Source: HRBIN35 sp036741875 (GTDB taxonomy: Bacteria > Patescibacteriota > Minisyncoccia > UBA6257 > HR35). Taken from it: a stretch of 64,000 nt of DNA. A program made the position numbers and the translations under genes. Below, in pieces: positions 8,260 through 16,224 of the stretch (positions are counted from its first letter, which is position 1; every line of letters begins with the position of its first letter). The stretch lies in contig DAINRM010000003.1 in the NCBI GenBank assembly GCA_036741875.1, positions 1 to 64,000 of the forward strand. The letters run 5' to 3'. The notes under the pieces are model-generated. The model saw only the letters and a list, made by a program, of their open reading frames with translations, had not been told where the DNA came from and ran no database searches.

Positions 8260-8261
8260 AA

Positions 8262-8333
8262 GCCGGCGTAGCTCAGTGGCAGAGCGACCGCCTTGTAAGC
8301 GGTAGGTCGTGGGTTCAAATCCCACCGCCGGCT
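8262..8333 (+). tRNA. tRNA-Thr (anticodon UGU)
   Basis: 72 bases forming a full cloverleaf: acceptor GCCGGCG with CGCCGGC, D-arm AGCTC...GAGC, anticodon stem ACCGC/GCGGT around loop CTTGTAA (anticodon TGT), T-arm with GGTTCAAATCC. The 3' CCA is not encoded. The pilin 3 ATG follows 8 bases after the 3' end, so the tRNA and that mRNA are probably one transcript. Confidence 0.97.
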
Positions 8334-8341
8334 CAAATTTA

Positions 8342-8980
8342 ATGAAAAAAGGTTTTACTTATATTGAGCTTACTTTAGTTCTTTTTCTTTTACTTGTTAT
8401 TGGTGGTATAATTTTTTCTGTCATTAGAGTCAAAGAATATTTCTCTATATCAAGAGATTTAAAAAGAATAAACGATTTAGAGGTTTTGTTTAATGCTTTA
8501 AAATCTTACTCACAATCTACTTCAAAACCTGATTTAGATGGTCCCTATCTTGATTTTAGAGGTATTGATGAGGTTTGGGCAACTATATTTATTTCTGTTC
8601 CTTTAGAATTAGAAACTTTTCCTACTTCAGCCTGCGTTTATGAAGAAAGAAGCTATGCTGTTTTTCAAGCCGATAAAAATAATTATTTGAAAATTGATGG
8701 TAGGGGGTGGATACCTGTTGAGTTTAACAAAATTAATCCGCCTCCATTTTCTTCATTACCTGTTGATCCTTTAAATAAGTATTCAAAAGGTTTTTACTAT
8801 TTATATGCTTTTAGAAGAAATCCTCTGCAATTTGAAATTTCGGCTGCTTTAGAATCTCAAGATTTAAGATATGGAGGTAAAGGAGATAAAGTAAGTACTG
8901 ATAACGGCAATGATTCTTATAGATTAGAAATAGGAACAAATTTGGATTTAATTCCTCCTTTTCCACCTCCATCTTTTTAG
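8342..8980 (+). CDS. type IV pilin-like protein (pilin 3)
   Basis: A 212-residue prepilin. An in-frame ATG inside tRNA-Thr exists, but the MKKG/FTYIE prepilin signal shows that the real start is 8342. After the hydrophobic helix come SRDLKRINDLE, IFISVP, YLKIDGRGWIPVEF, SLPVDPLNKYSKG and a terminal EIGTNLDL, all closely matching pilin 2. The C-terminus is Pro-rich. The gene lies between tRNA-Thr (8 bases upstream) and tRNA-Ser (26 bases downstream), so its message is likely cut out by tRNA processing at both ends. No Shine-Dalgarno sequence fits in the 8-base gap. Confidence 0.85.
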   Translation: MKKGFTYIELTLVLFLLLVIGGIIFSVIRVKEYFSISRDLKRINDLEVLFNALKSYSQSTSKPDLDGPYLDFRGIDEVWATIFISVPLELETFPTSACVYEERSYAVFQADKNNYLKIDGRGWIPVEFNKINPPPFSSLPVDPLNKYSKGFYYLYAFRRNPLQFEISAALESQDLRYGGKGDKVSTDNGNDSYRLEIGTNLDLIPPFPPPSF

Positions 8981-9006
8981 TTTTTTGAATTAAAATAAAT
9001 AAAAGT

Positions 9007-9094
9007 GGAGGGGTGCCGGAGTGGACTAACGGGACGGCCTGGAGAGCCGTGGCCCCCTTTCGGGGTCTCGTGGGTTCGAATCCCACCCCCTCCG
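9007..9094 (+). tRNA. tRNA-Ser (anticodon GGA)
   Basis: 88 bases with a long variable arm (GTGGCCCCCTTTCGGGGTCTC region), acceptor GGAGGGG with CCCCTCC, and loop CTGGAGA (anticodon GGA), which reads UCC/UCU. CCA is not encoded. It lies 12 bases from the convergent metG stop. Confidence 0.96.
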
Positions 9095-9106
9095 CCTTCA
9101 AAATTT

Positions 9107-10747
9107 TTATATTTTTATTTTTTTAAATAAAGGCTCTAAAGAAGTTATTTTTATTTTTTCTGCTTCTCTTAAATTTAAGAGATATTTATCTTTTCCTATT
9201 TCGTAATTTATTTCTTCAAGTCCCATTCTTTTTCTTATCTCTGAGGAAAAATTTGGTAAAAAGGGATTTAAAAGATAAGTAAGATTAGAAATTAAAAGAA
9301 GGGAGTTGAAAATAATTTTTTTAGCAAATTCTCTTTCTTTTTTCCATGGTTCATTTTTTTCTAAATATTTATTTCCTTCTCTAACAAGATCTAAAATTAA
9401 ATTAAATGATTTTGTTTCTTCTCCAAAGAAAATTATTTTTTTAACCTCATCATAAACATTTTTAATTTTTTCTATAATTTCATTATCATATTCTTTTTTG
9501 TTTATTTCATTTCCAAGTTTTTCTTTATAAAAAGTAAAAACTCTTTGGAAAAAATTTCCTAAATTGTCGTTAAGTTCGTTATTTATTTTCTCTTCAAAAT
9601 CTTTCCATTTAAAATCAGAATCTTTATTTTCTGGGAAGATAGAAATTATGTAAAATCTTACATAGTCAGGACCGTATTTTTCTCCAAATTCTAAAGAATC
9701 AATAATAATACCTCTGCTTTTAGAAAATTTCTGTCCCTCAAGAAAAAGAAAATTGTTTACCCAAGGAAAATAAGGTAAATTGAAATTCATATGTTGTCCA
9801 AGAAGCTGACCGGGCCAAAAAAGAGTATGAAAACTAAGATTGTCCTTACCCATAAAGTAGTAATGAAAACAATTTTCATTTTGCCAAAACTCTCTAAAAT
9901 CCCTATTATTTTTATTTGCCCATTCGACTGAAGCAGAAAAATAACCAATAACCGCCTCAAACCAAACATAAAAACGTTTATGCTTAAAAGATTCTAATTT
10001 CATTTCATCAGGAATTTCTTTTTCAGGAATTTCTATGCCCCAATCAAGATCTCTGGTAATAGCTCTGGGTTTTAAACCTTCTTTAAGCCAGGCAAGTGAT
10101 TCTTCATAAACCCATTTTCGCCAATGCTTTTGTTCCTTAACATAACTTTCTATAAGAGGTTGAAGTTTAGCATAATCTAAAAAATAATGCTCTGTTTCTT
10201 TTAAGATAACATGTTTTTTAGTTAATTTACTTACAGGATTTATAAGTTCTCCAGGGTTTAAAACTTTTCCGCATTTTTCACATTGATCTCCTCTTTGCTC
10301 TTCGCCTCCACAAAAAGAACATTTTCCTTCGACATATCTATCTGGTAAAAACCTATTTTCTTCTGGAGAAAAATACTGAAGTTGCTTAGCTTTAAAAATA
10401 TAGCCATTTTTTAAAAGTCTTAAAAAAAATTCTTGAGTTATTTTTTTATGGTTTTCTGTAGTTGTAGAGGTAAAAATATCAAAAGTTAAGTTATAAAGTT
10501 TTAAAAGATAATGGATTTTAGGCGTATATTCACTGACAATATCTTCTGGCTTAACACCTCTTTTATCAGCTTCAACAGTAATAGGGGTTCCGTGACAATC
10601 TGTTCCGGAAACCATAAGAGTTTCATAACCACATAAACGACAAAAGCGAGAAAAAATATCAGCAGGAAGAAGATAACCAGCTAAATGTCCTATATGCAAA
10701 TCTCCGTTAACATATGGCCAAGCAGCACCTATAAAAATTTTTTGCAT
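9107..10747 (-). CDS. metG: methionyl-tRNA synthetase
   Basis: A 546-residue class I synthetase that charges tRNA-Met. The HIGH motif is in NGDLHIGHLAG (near residue 18), the KMSKS loop appears as KFSKS near 350, and a zinc knuckle with CSFC and CEKC pairs lies near 143-160. The anticodon-binding helical domain follows. The C-terminal dimerisation/tRNA-binding domain found in some MetRS is absent. It follows murA on the minus strand across an 18-base gap, with no obvious promoter of its own. Confidence 0.97.
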   Translation of the reverse strand: MQKIFIGAAWPYVNGDLHIGHLAGYLLPADIFSRFCRLCGYETLMVSGTDCHGTPITVEADKRGVKPEDIVSEYTPKIHYLLKLYNLTFDIFTSTTTENHKKITQEFFLRLLKNGYIFKAKQLQYFSPEENRFLPDRYVEGKCSFCGGEEQRGDQCEKCGKVLNPGELINPVSKLTKKHVILKETEHYFLDYAKLQPLIESYVKEQKHWRKWVYEESLAWLKEGLKPRAITRDLDWGIEIPEKEIPDEMKLESFKHKRFYVWFEAVIGYFSASVEWANKNNRDFREFWQNENCFHYYFMGKDNLSFHTLFWPGQLLGQHMNFNLPYFPWVNNFLFLEGQKFSKSRGIIIDSLEFGEKYGPDYVRFYIISIFPENKDSDFKWKDFEEKINNELNDNLGNFFQRVFTFYKEKLGNEINKKEYDNEIIEKIKNVYDEVKKIIFFGEETKSFNLILDLVREGNKYLEKNEPWKKEREFAKKIIFNSLLLISNLTYLLNPFLPNFSSEIRKRMGLEEINYEIGKDKYLLNLREAEKIKITSLEPLFKKIKI

Positions 10748-10765
10748 AAAAATTATTTTACCAAA

Positions 10766-12022
10766 CTAATCAGAAATTCTGTAAATTTCAGCTCCTACTT
10801 TTGTAAGTTTTTCTTCAATTTTTTCGTAACCTCTGTCAATTTTCTCCGCTTCATGAATAATTGTTTCTCCTTGAGCTACAAGACCAGCAATAATTAAACT
10901 TATTCCTGATCTAATATCTAGGGACTTAACTTCTTTTCCATAAAGAGGTGTGGGACCAATAATAATAGCTCGATGGGGATCTAAAAGTTCTGTATTCGCA
11001 CCCATAAGATTTAGTTCGTTCAAATAAGAAAATCTATTTTCATACATCCAATCATGAATTAAAGTAACACCTTCTGCTTGGGTAGCTAAAACTCCAAAGG
11101 GTGGTTGAGCATCAGTGGGAAATTTAGGATGATAACCAACCTGAATTTTTGTTCCTTTGAGTTTAGAAGGTTTAACAATAATAGTTTTCTTTTTAATTTC
11201 AAAATTAACATTCATTTCTTTAGCTGTCAAAAAAACGGAATCTAAATCTTCTAAAGGAGCGTTTTCAATAGTAAGATGACTTCGAGTAGCTGAAGCTAAG
11301 GCTAAAAAGGTGGCTGTTTCGATGTAATCATAGGGAATTTCAAAAAATATTTCTTTTTTTATATTTTTACTTCGAGAAACAATAACAAAATGTGTGCCTA
11401 AACCTTTAATCTTATACCCTAATTTTTGAATAAATTTTTCTAAGGAAATAACATGCGGTTCCAAAGCTAAAAGTTTAAGTCTGACAGGTTTAGGTGAAAA
11501 AACGCTTGCCATTAAAACAACTTCACTAGCTGTTACGCTTATCTCTTTCAAAATCACCTCAAAAGACTTAAATTTTTTAAATTCACCTTCAATAATTCCA
11601 TTTTTAATTTCAATTTCTGCTCCTAATGTTTTTAAAGCTTCAAGATGGGTTGTTATAGGCCTTGCTCCAATAATATCTCCACCAGGAAGAGATATTTTTA
11701 CTTTTCCAAAACGAAATAAAAGAGGTGCTAAAAGTAAAATAGAAGCTCTTAATTTAGAAACGAGAGGCGTTAAAAGATCGGTATATTCTATATTTTTAGT
11801 ATTTATGATCACCATTGAATCATCTCTTTCAATTTCTGCACCTAACATTTTTAAAATTTCAAGCATAACTTCAACATCGCTTATCTGAGGAACATTTTTT
11901 AAGATCACTCTACCTGAAACCAAAAGAGAAGCAGAAATTAATGGAAGAGCAGCATTCTTGGAACCGCTAATTTTGATTTTACCTTCAAGTTTTTTTCCTC
12001 CTTTTATTAAAAATTTAGCCAT
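10766..12022 (-). CDS. murA: UDP-N-acetylglucosamine 1-carboxyvinyltransferase (Asp variant)
   Basis: A 418-residue EPSP-synthase-fold enzyme that transfers enolpyruvate from PEP to UDP-GlcNAc, the first committed step of peptidoglycan synthesis. KISGSKNAALP at the N-terminus holds the catalytic Lys and Asn. In the active-site loop SLPGGDIIGARP, residue 116 is Asp where most MurA have the catalytic Cys (Cys115 in E. coli). Asp at this site is known in mycobacterial and chlamydial enzymes and makes them insensitive to fosfomycin. It follows mraY with one base between. Confidence 0.96.
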   Translation of the reverse strand: MAKFLIKGGKKLEGKIKISGSKNAALPLISASLLVSGRVILKNVPQISDVEVMLEILKMLGAEIERDDSMVIINTKNIEYTDLLTPLVSKLRASILLLAPLLFRFGKVKISLPGGDIIGARPITTHLEALKTLGAEIEIKNGIIEGEFKKFKSFEVILKEISVTASEVVLMASVFSPKPVRLKLLALEPHVISLEKFIQKLGYKIKGLGTHFVIVSRSKNIKKEIFFEIPYDYIETATFLALASATRSHLTIENAPLEDLDSVFLTAKEMNVNFEIKKKTIIVKPSKLKGTKIQVGYHPKFPTDAQPPFGVLATQAEGVTLIHDWMYENRFSYLNELNLMGANTELLDPHRAIIIGPTPLYGKEVKSLDIRSGISLIIAGLVAQGETIIHEAEKIDRGYEKIEEKLTKVGAEIYRISD

Positions 12023-12023
12023 T

Positions 12024-13079
12024 TTACTTTAAAGATTTTAAAAAAAGATAAATTAAAAGACCTATTAAAACACCTACAGAATTTAAAATCCAAAACCTAA
12101 CAACAATTTTTGGTTCTTTCATTCCTATGGCTTTAAAATGATTATGGACAGGAGAGGAAAGAAAAATTTTTCTTTTAAAAATCTTTTTAGAAAAAACTTG
12201 TAAAATTACTGAACCTGATTCTCCTACTAAAGTTATACCTATAAATGGCCAAAGAAGGTAAGTACCAGTAAGAAAAGAAATAATAGCTAAAGATGAGCCT
12301 ACCGAAAAAGAACCATTATTGCCATCAAAAAAAAGAGCTGGATAACTATTAAACCAAAGATAAAGCGTTAAAGAACCTAAAAGAGCCGCAAGGTATGAGG
12401 CTAAATTATATTTTTCTTCTAAAAATGAAACAAAAAGAAAAAATAAAATAATAGAAATAGCTGTGCCAGCAAAAAGTCCATCTAAACCATCTATTTCGTT
12501 AAAAGAAAGGGTTACAGCTAAAAAGATGAAAATAAAGATAAGAAAAAATAAAAAATATTCAATGTAAAATCTAAAATTTACTAATTCTATAAATTTATAA
12601 TTAAGCTTTACTAAAAACCACCAAGCAAAAAAAATTCCTAAAGCAGAATAAATTAAAAGTTTTTCCTTAATACCTAATTTGATTTTAAATCTTAATCTTC
12701 CTAAAATATCATCTAAAAGACCTAAAACACCTCCTAAAAACAAAGCAAAAATTGGAAGGTAAGTTTCTCTTCTTTCTAAAAAGTTAAGATATTCAAAAAA
12801 ACCTCCAAATTTTATTTTAAAAAGATAAAAAAAGAGAGCTAATATAATAGGGGGAAGCCAAATAATTATTCCAGCAAGGGTTGGTATATTTTCCTTTTCT
12901 TTTAAAATGGTTGAAGCTATTGGTGCTCTTTTAATTCTTTCTTCATTGGCAAACTTATCACCTAATCTAAATTTAAAAGCTAACTTAAGATAAAGAGGAA
13001 CTAAAAGTAAAGAAAGAATAAAACTCAAAAGAGAATGGGTAATGATTTTAATAATTTGAAAATAAATTTCATAAGTCAT
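12024..13079 (-). CDS. mraY: phospho-N-acetylmuramoyl-pentapeptide transferase
   Basis: A 351-residue polytopic membrane enzyme that makes lipid I from UDP-MurNAc-pentapeptide and undecaprenyl phosphate. Visible are LLDD (Mg-binding, 122-124), NEIDGLDG (194-201), and PVHNHF followed by EPKIVVRFW near 310-330. In the loop that normally reads MGDxGS, this protein reads FDGNNGS (251-257), putting Asn254 where the third catalytic Asp (Asp267 in E. coli MraY) usually lies. It overlaps the upstream carboxypeptidase gene by 11 bases. Confidence 0.93.
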   Translation of the reverse strand: MTYEIYFQIIKIITHSLLSFILSLLLVPLYLKLAFKFRLGDKFANEERIKRAPIASTILKEKENIPTLAGIIIWLPPIILALFFYLFKIKFGGFFEYLNFLERRETYLPIFALFLGGVLGLLDDILGRLRFKIKLGIKEKLLIYSALGIFFAWWFLVKLNYKFIELVNFRFYIEYFLFFLIFIFIFLAVTLSFNEIDGLDGLFAGTAISIILFFLFVSFLEEKYNLASYLAALLGSLTLYLWFNSYPALFFDGNNGSFSVGSSLAIISFLTGTYLLWPFIGITLVGESGSVILQVFSKKIFKRKIFLSSPVHNHFKAIGMKEPKIVVRFWILNSVGVLIGLLIYLFLKSLK

Positions 13080-13917
13080 AATGATAATAGTTAGCTAAAG
13101 ATTTAATGATAATTTCTGCATCTTTAAAACGATCTTGAGATTTAAAAAGAACAAGAGAAATAAAAGGAGATTCAGGAAATTTAATAATAAGTGCTAAATT
13201 TTCGCCAGACTCAGGAAGATAACCTGTTTTTCCTCCTACAATTATTTTAGAATATTTTCTTAAAAGAATGTTTGTTGTCCAAAGTCTTCTTCCATTAATA
13301 TCTATATACTCTTTTCTACTTATTTCAAAAATTTCAGGTTTTTTTAAATAAAGTTTTAAAAGAATCTGAGAAAATTCATAAGGCGTTGATGAATTTTCTA
13401 AGGAAATACCGGTAGGTTCATAGATTTTAGTATTTTTAAATCCCCAGTTTTTTAAAGTATCATTAATTTTTTCAATAAAATTTTGAACTCCATAATATTC
13501 AGCTAAAAGATAAATAGAATCATTGCTTGAAGCAATTAGAGAAGCAGAAAGAAGTTCATTTAGAGTCAATTTTTCTCCTTTTTTAAAATTACCAACTTCC
13601 CCGGGTATTTCTAAAGCAGAAGATGTAAAAGAAAAAATTTCATTTTCCTTATAAACTTCTAAAGCAATGTAGGCGCTTAAAAGTTTTGTTAAAGAAGCTA
13701 AAGAAAAACTTTGATTTATATTTTTTTCATAGAGAATTTTCCCTGAATCATCCAAAATAATTAACCCTTCAGCAGAAACTTCATCTTTTAAATTAAAAAT
13801 TTTTTCGTCATTTTTTTTAAACTCTCTAACTTCAAAAAGCGGTGAAATTGTTTTTTCTGGAATTTTATTTGTCGAAAATAAAATAGGGCTTATAAAAAAA
13901 AGCCAAATTATAAACAT
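13069..13917 (-). CDS. D-alanyl-D-alanine carboxypeptidase (S11 family)
   Basis: A 282-residue penicillin-binding-type serine peptidase with an N-terminal hydrophobic signal (about 1-16). The three active-site motifs are all present: SLTK (S-x-x-K), SSN (S-x-N) and KTG in VGGKTGY. It should trim the terminal D-Ala from peptidoglycan stem peptides outside the membrane. The C-terminal PBP5-type beta domain and amphipathic anchor are missing, so it is a minimal form. It sits at the head of a carboxypeptidase-mraY-murA-metG run. Confidence 0.92.
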   Translation of the reverse strand: MFIIWLFFISPILFSTNKIPEKTISPLFEVREFKKNDEKIFNLKDEVSAEGLIILDDSGKILYEKNINQSFSLASLTKLLSAYIALEVYKENEIFSFTSSALEIPGEVGNFKKGEKLTLNELLSASLIASSNDSIYLLAEYYGVQNFIEKINDTLKNWGFKNTKIYEPTGISLENSSTPYEFSQILLKLYLKKPEIFEISRKEYIDINGRRLWTTNILLRKYSKIIVGGKTGYLPESGENLALIIKFPESPFISLVLFKSQDRFKDAEIIIKSLANYYHYDL

Positions 13918-13942
13918 TCTAAGTATATTTTATCTTGAAAAT

Positions 13943-14212
13943 TTAGCTTCTTGGAGTGTTAACTTTAATAGATAAGGCAGCACCAACTGAAGCGCCGATA
14001 ACCTTACCAATTCTTCTAACCGCATTTATTGTCGAACCTTTTCTTCCTATAATCATAGCTAAAACTTCTCTAGGACCAGTAATTTCCATCAACACTCCTC
14101 TTTCATCAACTTTAAAGTTAAAAATAAGTTGATTTACTTTTGAAGAGTCGACCCAAAGAGAAAAAAGAGAACGAAATTTTTCTTCTAAAAGCTTGAGTTT
14201 TTCTGTTGACAT
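13943..14212 (-). CDS. khpA: KH-domain RNA-binding protein (KhpA-like)
   Basis: An 89-residue protein with a single KH domain carrying the RNA-binding loop GRKG in IIGRKGSTINAVRR. The family (KhpA/YlqC) binds RNA and is linked to cell-shape and ribosome-related control in other bacteria, where it usually follows rpsP; here it follows tRNA-Thr(GGU) and precedes cell-wall genes. A hairpin sits 8 bases before the start codon. Confidence 0.88.
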   Translation of the reverse strand: MSTEKLKLLEEKFRSLFSLWVDSSKVNQLIFNFKVDERGVLMEITGPREVLAMIIGRKGSTINAVRRIGKVIGASVGAALSIKVNTPRS

Positions 14213-14220
14213 TTTTTTAC

Positions 14221-14237
14221 CTGCTGGATTTCAGCAG
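14221..14237 (-). promoter_or_regulatory. hairpin just upstream of the KH-protein start
   Basis: On the minus strand CTGCTG-AAATC-CAGCAG forms a 6-bp stem with a 5-base loop that ends 8 bases before the ATG; the AGG of a possible ribosome-binding site (CAGCAGGT) is partly inside the stem. It could gate initiation or be an operator for an RNA-binding protein. Confidence 0.5.
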
Positions 14238-14267
14238 TTTCTTCAAATTAATAGATGACCTTTAAGT

Positions 14268-14339
14268 AGCCGACGGCGGGATTCGAACCCGCGACCCCCG
14301 CATTACCAGAGCGGTGCTCTGCCACTGAGCTACGCCGGC
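14268..14339 (-). tRNA. tRNA-Thr (anticodon GGU)
   Basis: 72 bases: acceptor GCCGGCG with CGTCGGC (one G-U pair), D-arm, anticodon loop CTGGTAA (anticodon GGT), T-arm with GGTTCGAATCC. The anticodon stem CCGCT/TGCGG has a U-U mismatch next to the loop. CCA is not encoded. It lies between a small ORF (10 bases) and the KH gene (55 bases) on the same strand, suggesting a common transcript. Confidence 0.94.
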
Positions 14340-14349
14340 GATAAATTAA

Positions 14350-14547
14350 TTATAAACTAAAATGGTGTTCTTTTAAAACTTTTAAAATCATTTCCGTTTC
14401 TTCCTCTTTATTTTTTAAAATTTTTTGCCAAAGTTCTTTACATTTTTTGCATTTACCAGCATCTTTTAAATAAAACTTTTTAATTCTATATATGCTTCTT
14501 CGATCTTGAACTAATTGGCTGAAAAGATTATAAAGATGATTTTCCAT
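14350..14547 (-). CDS. small CxxC protein, unknown function
   Basis: A 65-residue, charged and helical protein with one CKKC pair in the middle (GKCKKCKELW) and a C-terminal EHHFSL. A single CxxC plus His pair could bind a metal or act in redox, but this is only inference. I do not recognise the family. Support for it being real: it fills the gap between thyX and tRNA-Thr, has a TAAAAT box and a GGTCGA motif upstream like other genes here, and its codon use resembles neighbours. Confidence 0.65.
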   Translation of the reverse strand: MENHLYNLFSQLVQDRRSIYRIKKFYLKDAGKCKKCKELWQKILKNKEEETEMILKVLKEHHFSL

Positions 14548-14567
14548 GGTTTTAATTTAAGAATAAT

Positions 14568-14573
14568 TCGACC
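14568..14573 (-). promoter_or_regulatory. GGTCGA upstream motif (small CxxC ORF)
   Basis: GGTCGA on the minus strand, 20 bases before the ATG and 7 bases after a TAAAAT sequence that overlaps the thyX stop codon. A one-base variant of the GGTCGC hexamer. Confidence 0.35.
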
Positions 14574-14583
14574 TGTTTTTATT

Positions 14584-16224
14584 TTAACCTTTTTCTAAAA
14601 ATTTTTTTAAACTTTCTGCTCTTTCTTTTACTTTTTCCTCTTCCCCTCTTCGAGCAAACTCGTATTCATTAAAATCTACAAACAAATATTTTGAAATTAA
14701 AGGATAAATTCTTTTAATGATTCTTGCTTTTTCTTGTTCTACTTTTCTATAATCAGGATGACCTTGAGGAGTAGTTCTTAGTTCCACTTCCCAGAAAAAT
14801 TCTCGAAGGTTTTGATACTGGATAAATCTAATTTTATGTAAAAACAAAACTGTATATTGAGAAACAAAGATATTAATTTTACTTAATTTTTCATAAAGAT
14901 TTTCAGAAAGCGAGATAATTTTTTCTGCTTCCTTTTCAAGACCTATTTCTTTATAAAAGTCTGGTATTTCAAAGCCTTCTTCAATACTAAAAATTTTATT
15001 TATGAGAGTTTGCATTCTATGTCTTTGTAAATCTCTCCAAGCTCCTATATTTGTTTTTATTTCAAATTTTAGATAAACAAGTTCTAAAGCTCTTGGCATT
15101 TTTTGCCAGCGATATTTTCTATCTTTTAAAATTTCTTCTAAAACTTCTTCTTTTTCTTGAAGAGAAAGCTTTCTCACTTTACTTAAAACAAAATCAAAGG
15201 GTTCTTTAACTAAGGGATAAAGAAGACCAGCTAAAATTTTATTTTCACCATCTTCATCGTAGGCTAAAAGCTTTATATTTTCGTTTAGATCTATTTTTTC
15301 TTCTTTCCATTTAATTTTTTCTAAAACCTTAAGTAACCTTAAACTTCTTTCGCCTAAATACTTCTGATAATTTATTGATTCTTCTTTTTCTATCCTTCTT
15401 AAAAAAGCAGGTATAACTTTACTTAGCTCTTCATAAGCTCTTTTACCAGCCCATCTTATTTCTTCTAAGGGGTGAAATAAGGATCTATTAATTAAATATT
15501 CAAAAGCCTGACCGTTTCCAAAAAAAGAAACTTGACCTAGAGTGGCAAGAGGAAGAATTCTTCTACATTCATCAAAAGTTTTTGCTTTTAAAACCCTTTC
15601 TTTTTCTTCAGGGTATTTTTCTATAAGATAATTAAAGTATTTTTCTTTTGAAGCAATATAAAAATCAAAAATAGCATTCATTACTTTTTCATAATCATTT
15701 TTTAAACTAGCTTTTTCTACTTCTGGGGGTAAGAAGTAAAGATAATGATTATTTACTTTCTCACCAAAATCTACATATCTTGTTGATTTTTCTATGGGAG
15801 CTATACCAATTCTTTGATTTTCAAAATGTTTAATAGCTATTTGTGAAAGAGATGAAAAAACAAGATGAACACCAGCCATTTGAGATATGGAATCATCTCC
15901 GTACTCAGCTAACCATTTTATATAAAAATCTCGTGCTTTGGGATTAGCAAATAAAATTTCATAACCATAGCTATGAAGAAAATCAATAAAATTTTTCCAA
16001 GCTCTTCCGTATTCTGATTCTAAAAATGGCTTAACAAATTCATTTAAAAAGACAACTCTTAAATCATCTTTGCTTCTTGAAGCTCGAGAAGATAAAGCTC
16101 CAACAACTTCAGGAGGAAGTAAAACAACTGAATAAACTGATTTATCTAAGTTAGTAAAAAAGGGCTCTAGGTAATATTTTTCTTCTTCAGTAAATTCAGG
16201 TTTTTTAAAAAGAATTTCTTCCAT
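14584..16224 (-). CDS. tandem-domain ThyX-like (flavin-dependent thymidylate synthase) protein
   Basis: A 546-residue protein, about twice the length of ThyX, built from two ThyX-like repeats. Repeat 1 (about 30-285) keeps the EKSTRY end of the ThyX signature at 145-150 and a second conserved block with ILPLATLG and EEIRWAG, but lacks RHR. Repeat 2 (about 310-530) keeps LQRHR at 399-403 and ELRTTPQGHPDYR but lacks S-x-RY. ThyX makes dTMP from dUMP with FAD, folate and NADPH as a homotetramer whose active sites use neighbouring subunits, so a composite active site from both halves is possible. Tandem ThyX-like proteins are, to my knowledge, found in CPR genomes. It overlaps mrdA by 20 bases. 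Confidence 0.8.
   Translation of the reverse strand: MEEILFKKPEFTEEEKYYLEPFFTNLDKSVYSVVLLPPEVVGALSSRASRSKDDLRVVFLNEFVKPFLESEYGRAWKNFIDFLHSYGYEILFANPKARDFYIKWLAEYGDDSISQMAGVHLVFSSLSQIAIKHFENQRIGIAPIEKSTRYVDFGEKVNNHYLYFLPPEVEKASLKNDYEKVMNAIFDFYIASKEKYFNYLIEKYPEEKERVLKAKTFDECRRILPLATLGQVSFFGNGQAFEYLINRSLFHPLEEIRWAGKRAYEELSKVIPAFLRRIEKEESINYQKYLGERSLRLLKVLEKIKWKEEKIDLNENIKLLAYDEDGENKILAGLLYPLVKEPFDFVLSKVRKLSLQEKEEVLEEILKDRKYRWQKMPRALELVYLKFEIKTNIGAWRDLQRHRMQTLINKIFSIEEGFEIPDFYKEIGLEKEAEKIISLSENLYEKLSKINIFVSQYTVLFLHKIRFIQYQNLREFFWEVELRTTPQGHPDYRKVEQEKARIIKRIYPLISKYLFVDFNEYEFARRGEEEKVKERAESLKKFLEKG

Noticed and set aside
8151..8261. CIRCE element before groES
   Set aside because: No TTAGCACTC-N9-GAGTGCTAA or similar inverted repeat is present in the upstream region.
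8811..9101. 96-codon minus frame across pilin 3 and tRNA-Ser
   Set aside because: It reads through a tRNA gene in antisense; typical spurious tRNA-derived ORF.
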